NCBI GenBank assembly: GCA_016871415.1
Contig: VHDL01000001.1
Span: 62,001-126,000 of the forward strand
Direction: 5' to 3'
Origin: Verrucomicrobiota bacterium
Lineage (GTDB): Bacteria > Verrucomicrobiota > Verrucomicrobiia > Opitutales > UBA953
DNA length: 64,000 nt
Both the position numbers and the translations under genes were made by a program. Under the pieces are notes generated by a model, which worked only from the letters and a program-made list of their open reading frames with translations, made no database searches and was not told the origin of the DNA. How positions within the stretch are numbered: the stretch's first letter is position 1; the number at the start of each line of letters is the position of its first letter. Shown here in pieces: positions 1-13,200 of the stretch.

Positions 1-916
1 CGCGGCGCAGCCGCATCAGGGCCGACTGCTGCAGTTGTCGCACCCGTTCGCGGGTGAGCTTGAAGGCGGCCCCCACCTCCTCGAGCGTGAGGGGGCTCTC
101 GCCGTCCAGGCCGAAGCGCCGCACGAGCACCTCCCGTTCGCGCGCGTCCAAGTGGGACAGCAGATCCTGCAGTTCACCGAAGTCCGACTTTCCGCGGAGA
201 CTTTCGAAGGGCGTGCGTTCGCTTTCGTCCTTCACCAGGTCGCCGAGGGTGGCATCGCCTTCCTCGCCCACGGGCTGGTCCAGCGAGGCTGCGCGGTTGG
301 CCACCGCCTTCATGTGCACGACCTTGGAGAGCGGGATTTGCATCGCCTCCGCGATCTCCTCGTTGTGCGGCTCCCGGCCGATTTCGGCCGCGAGCTGCGC
401 GGTCACCCGGCGCATCTGTGAGATGCGGTCCACCATGTGCACCGGCAGGCGGATCGTCTTGCCGCTGCTGGCCAGCGCGCGCTTGATTGCCTGCTTGATC
501 CACCAGGCCGCGTAGGTGCTGAGCTTGCCGCCCTTGTCGGGATCGAAGCGTTCGACCGCCTTGATCAGTCCGAAGTTCCCCTCGCTGATCAGGTCCATCA
601 GGGGTAGCCCGAAGCCGTCATAGTCCTTGGCGATGCGCACGACCAGCCGGAGGTTGGACTGGATCATCCGCTGGCGTGCCGCCTCGTCACCCTTGAGCAC
701 CTTGCGCGCGAGGGCGGTCTCCTCCTCGAGGGTCAGGAGGGGGGTCTTGCCGATCTGGTCGAGGTAGGTCCGCAGCGGGGAGCGCTCCTCGGGATGCAGC
801 TGGTCGAAGGGCAGGCCGGGCTCCGTGACGTCCTCCTCGGGCGAGGCGGGCGGCGGCGCGGGAGGCGCCGGAACCGGCGGCCGATCCTTGGCCTTCCTGA
901 CGGGTCGCTTAGCCAA
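1..916 (-). CDS. RNA polymerase sigma-70 family factor (RpoD/RpoS-like), 3' end cut by the window
   Basis: Read from the minus strand, this gives about 305 codons of a primary-type or group 2 sigma factor. A short Pro/Ala-rich, basic N-terminus leads into region 1.2 (SPLRTYLDQIGKTPLL). Region 2 follows with NLRLVVRIAKDY and the core-binding and melting segment ending STYAAWWIKQAIKRAL. Region 3 comes next, then region 4 with a helix-turn-helix ending TLEEVGAAFKLTRERVRQ. There is no long region 1.1, which favours a group 2 (RpoS-like) factor over the main RpoD, though this is not decisive. The chosen start is a TTG at 916, because an in-frame TAA lies only six codons upstream and no ATG or GTG lies between. 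It begins two bases after the trpE stop, so the two genes are probably co-transcribed. Only the last few residues should be missing. Confidence 0.9.
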   Translation of the reverse strand, partial: MAKRPVRKAKDRPPVPAPPAPPPASPEEDVTEPGLPFDQLHPEERSPLRTYLDQIGKTPLLTLEEETALARKVLKGDEAARQRMIQSNLRLVVRIAKDYDGFGLPLMDLISEGNFGLIKAVERFDPDKGGKLSTYAAWWIKQAIKRALASSGKTIRLPVHMVDRISQMRRVTAQLAAEIGREPHNEEIAEAMQIPLSKVVHMKAVANRAASLDQPVGEEGDATLGDLVKDESERTPFESLRGKSDFGELQDLLSHLDAREREVLVRRFGLDGESPLTLEEVGAAFKLTRERVRQLQQSALMRLRR

Positions 917-918
917 GT

Positions 919-2415
919 TCAGGCCCTGAGTTTAGAGGCTAGGCCCAGGGCGCGGAGCACGCCCTTGGACTTGTTGACCGTCTCCTCGTATTCGGTGGCG
1001 GGCACGGAGTCGGCGACGATGCCGGCGCCAGCCTGCACGCTGGCCACGCCGTCCCGGAGGGAGGCGGTGCGGATGACGATGCAGGAGTCGTGGCCGCCGT
1101 CGAAGCCGAAGTAGCCCACCGCGCCCCCGTAGGCGCCGCGGCTTTCGCGTTCGAGTTCGGAGATGACCTGCATCGCGCGCACCTTGGGCGCGCCGGAAAG
1201 GGTACCGGCCGGGAAGGTCGCCCGGAAGAGGTCGAAGGCGTCCCGTCCTTCGGCCAGCTCCCCTTCGACCTGGGAGACGATGTGCATCACGTGCGAGTAG
1301 CGTTCGACCACGGCGTAGTCCGGCACCGTGACTGATCCCGGCACGCAGACGCGCCCGAGGTCGTTGCGGGCCAGGTCGACCAGCATGAGGTGCTCCGAGC
1401 GCTCCTTGGGGTCGGCGAGGAGCTCGGCCTCCAGCCTTCGGTCTGCCGCCTCATCGGCTCCCCGCGGACGGGTGCCGGCGATGGGACGGATCTCGCAGCG
1501 ACGTCCGGTCAGGCGCACGTTCACTTCGGGAGAGGCGCCCACCATGTCGAAGCCGCCGCCCGTCTCGAGGGCGAACATGTAGGGGGAGGGGTTGACGTGG
1601 CGAAGCACGCGGTAGAGGTCCAGCGGATCGCCCTTGAAGGGCACGTCCTTGCGGCGCGACAGCACGACCTGCACGCAGTCGCCGGCCCGCACGTATTCCT
1701 GGGTCCGGCGCACGGCGGCCTCGAAGGCCGGCTGGTCGACGTTCCCCTTGCCCTCCGCGAAGCCGGCGACGGCTGGGAGCTCGGCGGCCGGCGCGGCCTT
1801 CGGGCCGGTCACGACCGTGCGCAGGGCGTCCAGTTCCTTGCAGGCGGCCTGCCAGGCCTCGTCGGCCCTGTCGGGCGAGCTGATGCGGGCGTTGACGATC
1901 AGACGGAGCGTCTGGCGGGCGTTGTCGAAGGCCACGACCCGGTCGACCAGCATGAAATGCAGCAACGGACTACGGGTCGGATCCGCGGCGGCCTTGGGCA
2001 CCGTGGGCTCGATGCGATGCACGTATTCGTAGCCGACCATGCCCACCATGCCGCCCACGAAGGGAGGCAGGCCGGGCACCTTGGCCGCGCGAAGTCCGGT
2101 GAGCTGGGCCTTGACCAGGGAGAGCGGGTCCTGCGGCGTCGGGACGGTCTCCGATTTCCCTCCCCGTCGGGCGATCTCCGTGCGATCCTCCCAGACGGTC
2201 AGCGTCATGGCCGGGGCGGCTCCGCAGAAGCTGTAGCGCCCGATGTTCTCACCGCCCGTGACGGACTCGAAGAGGAAGGAGGGGCCCAGCGACCTCAGGC
2301 GGGCGTAAACCGAGACTGGCGTCTCGAGGTCCGCCATCAGGTCGAGGCAGACCGGCACCAGGTCCGAGATGCGGGCGAGGCGGCGGAAAGTTTCTAGGTC
2401 GGGAGTCAGGCTCAC
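919..2415 (-). CDS. trpE: Anthranilate synthase component I
   Basis: This 498-residue protein is the chorismate-using subunit of anthranilate synthase, the first committed step of tryptophan synthesis. The N-terminal regulatory part carries a variant of the tryptophan-binding LLES motif (LFESVTGGENIGRYSF, about residues 48-63). The C-terminal chorismate-binding domain shows IAGTRPRGADEAAD, ERSEHLMLVDLARNDLGRV, FPAGTLSGAPKVRAM and GAVGYFGFDGGHDSCIVIR. A TrpE rather than PabB assignment rests on the full length and the complete C-terminal signature; PabB or a bifunctional use cannot be excluded. No trpG or trpD lies beside it. trpF is about 60 kb away at the other end of the window, so tryptophan genes are scattered here. 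Confidence 0.95.
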   Translation of the reverse strand: MSLTPDLETFRRLARISDLVPVCLDLMADLETPVSVYARLRSLGPSFLFESVTGGENIGRYSFCGAAPAMTLTVWEDRTEIARRGGKSETVPTPQDPLSLVKAQLTGLRAAKVPGLPPFVGGMVGMVGYEYVHRIEPTVPKAAADPTRSPLLHFMLVDRVVAFDNARQTLRLIVNARISSPDRADEAWQAACKELDALRTVVTGPKAAPAAELPAVAGFAEGKGNVDQPAFEAAVRRTQEYVRAGDCVQVVLSRRKDVPFKGDPLDLYRVLRHVNPSPYMFALETGGGFDMVGASPEVNVRLTGRRCEIRPIAGTRPRGADEAADRRLEAELLADPKERSEHLMLVDLARNDLGRVCVPGSVTVPDYAVVERYSHVMHIVSQVEGELAEGRDAFDLFRATFPAGTLSGAPKVRAMQVISELERESRGAYGGAVGYFGFDGGHDSCIVIRTASLRDGVASVQAGAGIVADSVPATEYEETVNKSKGVLRALGLASKLRA

Positions 2416-2478
2416 GCGTGGCCAGAGTAGTACGCTCCGCCGACGATTTGGAACCCTAAACGCCGCCCGCGGGGACGA

Positions 2479-3354
2479 TCAGCCCTTGGCCTGCCAGCGT
2501 CCCCAGAGCGAGAGCGGAAGCAGCCGGCCGCCCGATTCTTGACGCAGCGCGAGTTCGCCGATGTCGATGCCCCCGCCGAGCCCGCGCGTCATGTCCTCTA
2601 GCAGATTGCGGCAGAGGATGGAGGAGGCGTCGATGGTGTAGACGGTGAGGATGACGAACCTAGCCTCGGGGGAGAGCAGTTCTCGGCAGGCGCGCAGCAG
2701 CGGAGCTAGGTCACGTTCCACTTTCCAGAATTCTCCGCCGGGACCGCGGCCGAAGGCCGGCGGATCGAGGAGCACCGCTTCATACCTGTTGCCGCGTTTC
2801 ACCTCCCGGCGAACGAACGTCGGCGCGTCCTCGATGATCCAGCGGATGGGCGCATCGGCTATGCTGGACAGCTCCTGATTGCGTCGGCCCCAGGCCACGG
2901 CCGGCTTGGAAGCGTCCACATGCGTGACGGCCCATCCGGCCTTGGCCGCAACCAGCGACGCGGCTCCCGTATAGCCGAAGAGGTTCAGGAGCCTCGGGCG
3001 CTGGCCCTGGGCGGGACGTTGGCGCGAGAGCCAGTCCCAGTGGGGCGACTGTTCGGCGAAGACTCCGAACTGCTTCGAGTTGTCCATGAACCTCAGGGTC
3101 AGCCTGAGGTCGCCGTAACGCGTCTCCCACTCCTTGGGGCAGGCGTCCTTGAGACGCCAGCGACCTTCACGTCCGCCTTCCTCATGCTCGGCGACCGCGC
3201 GCTGCCACTCTGCCGCGGGCAGCGAACGGCTCCACCACGCCTTGGGCTCGCTGCGGACCAGGCGAACGCCGCCCACCTCCTCGAGCTTCGCTCCGTCGCC
3301 GGAGTCTAGCAGGCGATGTCCCTGCCAGTCGCTGATCATGACGCTTATTTCCAC
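2479..3354 (-). CDS. Class I SAM-dependent methyltransferase, RlmI/RlmK-like
   Basis: The protein has 291 residues. The N-terminal part (about residues 1-95) is a small beta-rich region. The C-terminal Rossmann methyltransferase domain has the SAM-binding motif LLNLFGYTGAASL, an acidic strand end (VTHVDAS) and the catalytic-type motif LLDPPAFGRG. DPPxF and the preceding FGVFAEQSPHWDW segment are typical of the family containing the 23S rRNA cytosine methyltransferases RlmI and RlmKL, so an RNA base target is likely but unproven. There is no obvious complete PUA domain, unlike E. coli RlmI. The start could be the first ATG (3354) or an in-frame ATG at 3339. It lies in the same orientation as trpE and the sigma factor, 63 bases upstream of trpE. 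Confidence 0.85.
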   Translation of the reverse strand: MEISVMISDWQGHRLLDSGDGAKLEEVGGVRLVRSEPKAWWSRSLPAAEWQRAVAEHEEGGREGRWRLKDACPKEWETRYGDLRLTLRFMDNSKQFGVFAEQSPHWDWLSRQRPAQGQRPRLLNLFGYTGAASLVAAKAGWAVTHVDASKPAVAWGRRNQELSSIADAPIRWIIEDAPTFVRREVKRGNRYEAVLLDPPAFGRGPGGEFWKVERDLAPLLRACRELLSPEARFVILTVYTIDASSILCRNLLEDMTRGLGGGIDIGELALRQESGGRLLPLSLWGRWQAKG

Positions 3355-3436
3355 GCAGGCATCGTGGGAGGAGCCCGGCCGGAGGAAAGCCCGCTTTTGC
3401 TCGCCAAGTCAGCGGACGCGTCTCCAATCGTCAGGC

Positions 3437-6969
<3,533 letters not shown>

Positions 6970-6993
6970 GTCCAGACCGAAGGTCCTGAAGCG

Positions 6994-7026
6994 CAGGCGG
7001 CCCGACCGGGCCGCCTGCCTCTTTTG
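6994..7026 (+). terminator. Intrinsic terminator after gap
   Basis: A perfect 10-bp inverted repeat (CAGGCGGCCC, GACC loop, GGGCCGCCTG) lies 25 bases after the gap stop and is followed by CCTCTTTTG. The short T-rich tail and the GC-rich stem fit a rho-independent terminator or attenuating hairpin between gap and pgk. Confidence 0.75.
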
Positions 7027-7113
7027 CGGCGGCCGTGACGATTCCTCGCTCCGGCCCCGTTTGTTCTTCCCACCCCGCGGGCAAGGGCTTTCTCTGCACT
7101 CCTTCCCATCGCC

Positions 7114-8358
7114 ATGCCCGTACCCACCCTCCGAGAGCTCGGTTCCGTCAAGGGCCAGCGCGCACTGGTCCGCGTCGATTTCAACGTCCCGCAAGACAAG
7201 AAGACCGGCGTCATCACGAACACCCAGCGCATCGCCGCCGCGCTTCCGACGACCAATTTCCTCCTGGAGGGCGGCGCCTCGCTCGTGCTGATGTCGCACC
7301 TCGGCCGTCCGGACGGCAAGGCGGTCGAAAAGTTCTCGCTCCGCCCCGTCGCCGCCGAACTGGAGAAGCTGCTGGGGCGGCCGGTCAAGTTCGTCCCCGC
7401 CTGCGTCGGTACTGAGGCCGAGTCGGCCGCCCAGGCCCTCCGGCCCGGCGAAGTGCTTCTGCTCGAGAACCTCCGCTTCCACATCGAGGAGGAGGGCAAG
7501 GTGAAGCTCGAGGACGGCACCAGCCAGAAGGCCGACCCCGCAAAAGTGGCTAAATTCAGGGACTCCCTCTCGCGTCTGGGCGACGTCTACGTCAATGACG
7601 CCTTCGGCACCGCGCACCGCGCCCACTCCTCGATGGTGGGCGTGAGCCTGCCCCGCAAGGCGGCTGGGTTCCTGCTCGAGGCCGAGCTGAAGGCTTTTGA
7701 CGCCGTGCTCAACCATCCGAAACGGCCGCTGCTGGCCATCCTCGGCGGCGCCAAGATCGCCGACAAGATCCCCCTCATCCGCAACCTCATCGAGAAGGCC
7801 GACGAGATCATCATCGGCGGCGGCATGGCGTACACCTTCCGCAAAGTCTGCGACGGCATGGAGATCGGCAACTCGCTCTTCGACACCGAAGGCGCTAAGA
7901 TCGTCCGGGAACTGCTCGACAAGGCCGAGGCCCGCGGGGTCAAGGTGACCCTGCCGGTCGACTTCATCTGCGGCGACAAGTTCTCGCCCGAGGCGAACAC
8001 CCGTCCCGCCACCATGCAGTCCGGCATCCCCGCCGGTTGGGAGGGCATGGACTGCGGCCCTGAGTCGATTAGGCTCTACGAGGCCGCCATCGCCCGGGCC
8101 GGCACCGTGGTCTGGAACGGCCCCTGCGGCGTCTTCGAGTTCGAGAAGTTCGCCGTCGGCTCCAAGGCCATGGCGGCCGCCGTCGCCCAGGCGACCGCGC
8201 GCGGCGCGATTACCATCGTCGGCGGAGGCGACACCGCCACCGCCGCCAAGAAGTTCGGCGTCGACAGCAAGGTGACCCACTGCTCGACCGGAGGCGGCGC
8301 CTCGCTCGAGTACCTCGAGGGCAAGGTTCTCCCCGGCGTCGCCGCCCTCACCGCCTGA
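7114..8358 (+). CDS. pgk: Phosphoglycerate kinase
   Basis: This 414-residue protein transfers phosphate from 1,3-bisphosphoglycerate to ADP in glycolysis. Near the N-terminus are the substrate-binding motifs [12 protein letters not shown] and [10 protein letters not shown], followed by LLLENLRFH. Mid-protein [18 protein letters not shown] and C-terminal [14 protein letters not shown] with [15 protein letters not shown] form the nucleotide site and hinge. The length is normal for the family (about 390-420). It lies 144 bases after gap and 15 bases before tpiA. An ATG start at 7114 gives a conventional N-terminus. Confidence 0.97.
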   Translation: MPVPTLRELGSVKGQRALVRVDFNVPQDKKTGVITNTQRIAAALPTTNFLLEGGASLVLMSHLGRPDGKAVEKFSLRPVAAELEKLLGRPVKFVPACVGTEAESAAQALRPGEVLLLENLRFHIEEEGKVKLEDGTSQKADPAKVAKFRDSLSRLGDVYVNDAFGTAHRAHSSMVGVSLPRKAAGFLLEAELKAFDAVLNHPKRPLLAILGGAKIADKIPLIRNLIEKADEIIIGGGMAYTFRKVCDGMEIGNSLFDTEGAKIVRELLDKAEARGVKVTLPVDFICGDKFSPEANTRPATMQSGIPAGWEGMDCGPESIRLYEAAIARAGTVVWNGPCGVFEFEKFAVGSKAMAAAVAQATARGAITIVGGGDTATAAKKFGVDSKVTHCSTGGGASLEYLEGKVLPGVAALTA

Positions 8359-8373
8359 ATTTCCAGCACCACC

Positions 8374-9150
8374 ATGTCAAACCGCACCCCCCTCATCGCC
8401 GGCAACTGGAAGATGAACAAGTCACCCGCCGAGGGCGTCGAGCTCGCCAAGGCCCTCGTCGCGCAGGTCGGCACGGAGTCCGCCGTGCAGATCGTCCTGT
8501 GCCCCCCTTTCACCGCGCTCGACGCGGTAGGACGCGCCATTGAGGGCACCCATCTCGCGCTCGGCGCGCAGAACATGCATGACAAGGCCTCGGGCGCCTT
8601 CACCGGCGAAGTGTCCGCGACCATGCTCCGCGGGCTCCACGTCGGCCACGTCATCCTCGGCCACAGTGAGCGCCGCAGCATCTTTGGCGAGGACGACGCG
8701 TTCATCAACCGCAAGGTCCTGGCCGCCCTCGAGGCCTCGCTGAAGCCCATTCTCTGTGTTGGCGAGCTGCTCTCCGAACGCGAGGCTGGCCGCACCAATG
8801 AGGTCGTCCGCGCACAGGTCGAGAGGGGCCTTACCGGCGTCGCCGCAGGCAAGGCCGAACAGGTTATCATCGCCTACGAGCCCGTCTGGGCGATCGGCAC
8901 GGGCAAGACCGCTACGCCGGCCATGGCGCAGGAGGTCCATGCCTACATCCGCAGCCTGCTGGCCGCGCAGTTCGGCCCAGAGATCGCGGCCCGGATCCGC
9001 ATCCTATACGGCGGTTCCATGAAGCCCGACAACGCGGACGCCCTCCTTGCCGAGCACGACATCGACGGCGGCCTCATCGGCGGAGCCGCCTTGGAGGCCA
9101 AGAGCTTCGTCGACCTCGTTCGCAGCGCTTCAAAATCCCTTTTAGCCTGA
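8374..9150 (+). CDS. tpiA: Triosephosphate isomerase
   Basis: The protein has 258 residues. It interconverts dihydroxyacetone phosphate and glyceraldehyde-3-phosphate. The N-terminal AGNWKMNKS carries the active-site Asn and Lys, GHSERR carries the electrophilic His, and AYEPVWAIGTGKTATP holds the catalytic Glu and the mobile loop. The C-terminal ILYGGSMKPDNA and GGLIGGAAL form the phosphate-binding loops. It starts 15 bases after pgk, so the two are probably co-transcribed. A perfect 16-bp stem-loop follows 23 bases after the stop. Confidence 0.97.
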   Translation: MSNRTPLIAGNWKMNKSPAEGVELAKALVAQVGTESAVQIVLCPPFTALDAVGRAIEGTHLALGAQNMHDKASGAFTGEVSATMLRGLHVGHVILGHSERRSIFGEDDAFINRKVLAALEASLKPILCVGELLSEREAGRTNEVVRAQVERGLTGVAAGKAEQVIIAYEPVWAIGTGKTATPAMAQEVHAYIRSLLAAQFGPEIAARIRILYGGSMKPDNADALLAEHDIDGGLIGGAALEAKSFVDLVRSASKSLLA

Positions 9151-9173
9151 AGCAATTCAAGGAAAGGAGGGGG

Positions 9174-9210
9174 ATTAGGCCCATGAGAGTAAATCTCTCA
9201 TGGGCCTAAT
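9174..9210 (+). terminator. Perfect 16-bp stem-loop after tpiA
   Basis: The arms ATTAGGCCCATGAGAG and CTCTCATGGGCCTAAT are perfect reverse complements around a 5-base TAAAT loop. The position directly after tpiA suggests transcription termination, but there is no T-tract on the plus strand after the stem, so mRNA 3'-end protection or another role is also possible. It is preceded by a purine run (AAGGAAAGGAGGGGG). Confidence 0.6.
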
Positions 9211-9534
9211 ACTTCCGTCATCCGAGGGATAGGGGTAGCCGGCGCCATGGCATGGGATTTTCTATTTTTAATCATTCTAAATCCATAAATAACTAATATT
9301 CAGTGTTTTATGATTTAGCATGCCTGCCCTTGGGTCAAGTTGGCTCCAATCAGCGGCAAGGATGCCCGAGAAAACGGGCTAAAACCCTCCAAATTTGGGT
9401 TGCGATGGGTTGCCGGGATGCGTGCCTCTTTGGGCAAACTCCATGAGAAAGAACGTCGTGTCCTCTCCGACCAACCGCCCAGGTCCCGGCCTCATGTCCG
9501 CCCCCTCCAACCGCTGATTCCGTAAGTCACCGCG
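9211..9534 (+). promoter_or_regulatory. Long intergenic leader upstream of the act operon
   Basis: About 320 bases without a convincing gene lie between tpiA and actA. Positions 9255-9320 are strikingly AT-rich against the GC-rich background, with several possible -10 elements (TAATAT at 9294, TATGAT at 9309), but no matched -35 was found. Downstream are a GCCCG/CGGGC hairpin (9364-9379) and the perfect palindrome CCAAATTTGG (9389-9398). This is the natural place for the promoter and control sites of the respiratory operon. A possible 61-codon TTG-start frame at 9340-9525 has no recognisable features and was not called. Confidence 0.5.
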
Positions 9535-10236
9535 ATGCGCAAGCTCATCGAATTCCTCAACCGTCCCGCCCCGCGCGGGAACTTCTTCGCCCGGGCAATC
9601 AACTCCGCCCCCCTGCAGATCGGCGTCTGCCTGCTCATCACCGCCGTCGTGCTCGTCGCGGCCGTCAACGAATACGCCACCAACAAGTATCTGAATGTAG
9701 GATACACGCCCGACCAGCCCGTCGCCTTCGACCACTCCTTCCACTCGGGTCCCGGTTCCGCCCTCGGGCTGGACTGCCGTTACTGCCATAACTTCGTCGA
9801 CAAGTCGGGCCATTCCAACGTCCCCAGCACCAACACCTGCTGGAACTGCCACAGCCAGGTGAAGACGGACAGCCCCGCGCTCGCCCTAGTCAAGAAGAGC
9901 GTCGAGACCGGCGAGGCCATCCGCTGGGTCAAGGTCCACAAGGTGCCCCACTACGTGTACTTCAATCACGCCGTGCACGTGAACCGCGGCGTGAGCTGCG
10001 TCGAGTGCCACGGCCGCGTCGACCAGCAGGTCGTGGTCGGGCAGCAGAAGTCCCTCAACATGTCCTTCTGCCTGGACTGCCACCGCAACCCTGAGCAGGC
10101 GCTGCGTCCCGTCGACAAGGTCACCGACCTCGCCTGGAAGGCCGAGTCTCCCGCCAAGCAGGTCGAGCAGGGCACGAAGTTCGTGCACGACTGGAAGGTG
10201 AACCCGCCGCAGAGCTGCTCCGGCTGCCACCGCTGA
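9535..10236 (+). CDS. actA: Alternative complex III subunit A, pentaheme cytochrome c
   Basis: The protein has 233 residues: an N-terminal membrane anchor (about residues 26-44) and then a periplasmic domain with five CXXCH heme sites, CRYCH, CWNCH, CVECH, CLDCH and CSGCH. It resembles the cytochrome c7/NrfH-like fold seen in ActA of alternative complex III, a quinol:cytochrome c oxidoreductase unrelated to the bc1 complex. It is the first gene of the operon, and actB follows after 21 bases, matching the conserved act gene order. Its hemes should take part in electron transfer out of the complex. Confidence 0.93.
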   Translation: MRKLIEFLNRPAPRGNFFARAINSAPLQIGVCLLITAVVLVAAVNEYATNKYLNVGYTPDQPVAFDHSFHSGPGSALGLDCRYCHNFVDKSGHSNVPSTNTCWNCHSQVKTDSPALALVKKSVETGEAIRWVKVHKVPHYVYFNHAVHVNRGVSCVECHGRVDQQVVVGQQKSLNMSFCLDCHRNPEQALRPVDKVTDLAWKAESPAKQVEQGTKFVHDWKVNPPQSCSGCHR

Positions 10237-10257
10237 TCCACCTCGACACCCCCTTCG

Positions 10258-13200
10258 ATGAGCAAGAAAGTCTTTCAGCATCCCGCCCCGCGCGAAGGCG
10301 CCGTCCAGCCGTGGCGCAGCCTTGCGGAGCGGAACAAGAGCCCCGAGTTCTTGACCCGTGCCGAGCGCGAGTTCGTCGACGGCGCCTCCGCCGCGCCCTC
10401 TCCCGTCGAGCGGCGTGAGTTCCTCACGCTGATGGGCGCCTCGTTCGGTCTCGCCGGTCTCGGCCTGGCCGGCTGCCGCGAGCCCCGTCACCACACGCTG
10501 CCCTACGCCAAGCAGCCCGAGAACACGATTCCGGGCATCCCCATCTACTACGCCAGCTCCTTCCCCGGCGAGTTCGCCAGCCAGCCGCTCATCGTCGAGA
10601 CGCATCAGCACCGTCCCACCAAGGTGGAGGGTAATCCCAGCCACGCCGGCGTCGGCCGCGCCTCCTCCAAGTTCGCGCAAGCCAGCGTCCTCGACCTCTA
10701 CGACCCTGACCGCGCCAAGGGCTCCTACGGCCGCGACGGCGCGCTCCTCGCCCCCTCCGCCGTCCGCGAAGCGCTTCGCGCGCTCGCCGCAGAGGCGAAG
10801 TCCGACGCTGGCGACGGACTCGCCTTCCTCGCCCGTCCCTCCTCCTCGCCGTCGCGCCGTCGTCTCGTCGAAACCGTCCGCGCCGCGCTCCCGAAGGCCC
10901 GTTGGGTCGAATATTCTCCCGTCGCGCAGAATCGCGCCGAGGCTGCCCTCGGTGCTCGCGCCCTGCCCGATTACGCCAAGGCCCGGTGCATCCTCGCCAT
11001 CGACTGCGATTTCCTCGGTTCGGGCGATGCCTCGCTCGAGGCCACCCGTGCCTATTCCGAGGGCCGTCGCGCCGACACCATCGCCGAGGCCGAGCGCATG
11101 ACCCGCCTCTACGTCGCGGAGTCGCTCTTCACCCTCACCGGCGCCGCGGCGGACCATCGTCTCCGCGCGCCCTCCTCGCACATGTCGGCCCTGGCCGCCG
11201 CTTTCGCCAAGGAGGTGCTGAGCCTGACCGGAGGAGCCGCCGCCGCGATCCGCGTCAGCGGCCTGCAGGTCGACGCCCATTGGATTCGCGAATGCGTCCG
11301 CGACCTCGTGGACAACCGTGGCCGGGCGCTCATCGTGGCCGGTGACCATCTCTCGCCCGAGGCCCATCGCGCCGTGGCCGCGGCCAACGCCGCGCTCGCC
11401 GCCCCCGTGCGCTATGTCGCCGTGCCCGACCGCGTCGCCAACGCCTCCCTCGCCGACCTCGCAGCCCGCCCCGCACGCACCCTCGTGATCCTCGGCGGCA
11501 ACCCCGCCTACGACGCGCCCTCCGACGTGCGTTTCGCCGCCGCCGTCAAGGCCGCCGTCAACGTCGTCCGACTGGGCCATCACGGTGCCGAGTTCGACGA
11601 GACCTCCGCCCTCGCCCGCGAGGCCAAGGGTCTCGTGCTCGCCGCCTCGCACTACCTCGAGTCCTGGTCCGACGGCCGCGCCGTCGACGGCACCGTCGTG
11701 CCCGTCCAGCCGATGATCGAGCCGCTCTTCCCCTCGTTCACCGAGCTCGACGTCATCGCTCCCTTCGCCGGTTCCGACAAGGACGCCGCCGCGATCGTCC
11801 GCGAGACCTTCAGCCAGCTCTCCAAGGACGCCTCCGACGCCGCCTACGCGGCCTGGCTTGCCGAGGGAGTGCTCCGCGGAACCGCCTTCGCCCCCGTCCA
11901 GCCGCAGCTCGCCGCGGCCGGCGGCGATTTCTCGGCGCCCGCCGTTTCGTTGGACGCCCTCGAGGCGCGCATCGTGCCCAGCGCGCACGCCGGCGACGGA
12001 CTCTTCGCCAACAACGGGTGGCTCGCCGAGACCCCCGACCCCCTGTCGCGCACCGCTTGGGAGAACGTCATCCTCGTCAGCCCCAGGCTCGCCAAGAAGC
12101 TCTCCATCGAGCCCGCGGCCAGCACAATCAACGAACTCGGAGCGTTGAACCGCAACATCAACGCCGTCGAGGACGGCAAGCTGATGTGCCGCGTGGCTCG
12201 GCTCACCGTCGGAGGCGTCACCGTCACCGGCCCCCTTTTCATCATGCCCGGTCTGGCTGACGGCACCGTCGGCCTGCAGCTCGGCTTCGGCCGCCGGACC
12301 GCGGGCCGCGTGGCCACCCGCGTCGATGCCCGCCTCCGCGGCGAGGTACTCGGCAACGGATTCAGCGCCTATCCTTTCGTCACCGCCGCCTCCCCCGACT
12401 TCCGCAACGGCGTCCGTCTCGAGCTGACCGCCGGGCGCGTCCAGGTCTGTAATCTCCAGGACCACTGGTCCATGGAGGGCCGCGACATCCTGCGCGAGGG
12501 CACCGTGGAGGACCTCCGCGCCGGCACCGACTTCGCCAAGCTGGGCGTCGACGGCCACGCTCCCGCGGTCTATGGCAAGGATGGCGCCATGGCGCCCGCC
12601 CTCAAGGCCGTCACCACGCCCCGGGGCAACTCGGCCTACGAGCACCCTGACCACACCGTGGCGCCGAACGTCGCCGTCTGGCGCGGCCACGAGGACAAGT
12701 TCCCCGCCCCGCAGCAGTGGGGCATGTCGATCGACCTCAGCACCTGCACCGGCTGCAACGCCTGCGTGACCGCGTGCCAGGCCGAGAACAACATCCCCGT
12801 CGTCGGCCGCGACCAGGTGCTCAAGGGACGTAGCATGCACTGGCTGCGCCTCGACCGCTACTTCTCCGACGGACGCGAGCACGCCGGACTTGAGATCCCC
12901 GAGGATCCGCAGATCACCTTCATGGGCGTCGCCTGCCAGCACTGCGAGACCGCTCCGTGCGAGACCGTCTGCCCCGCCAACGCCACCGTGCACGATGAGC
13001 AGGGCCTGAACACCATGGCCTACAACCGCTGCATCGGCACCCGCTACTGCGCGAACAACTGCCCTTACAAGGTGCGCCGCTTCAACTTCCTAGACTACAA
13101 CAAGCGCGAGGCCAGCCACTACTACCAGGGTCCCCTCGGTCCGGAGAAGGCCGTCAAGGATCCCGCCGACCTGCCCCAGATGCAGAAGAATCCCGACGTC

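Noticed and set aside
9340-9525. A possible 61-codon leader peptide before actA
   Set aside because: It starts with TTG, has no clear ribosome site or recognisable sequence, and could not be told from chance.
9886-12993. A 1035-codon open frame on the minus strand across actA/actB
   Set aside because: It is antisense to two well-supported genes; the product is Gly/Glu/Val/Arg-rich with no domains. Long antisense frames are expected in such GC-rich coding DNA.
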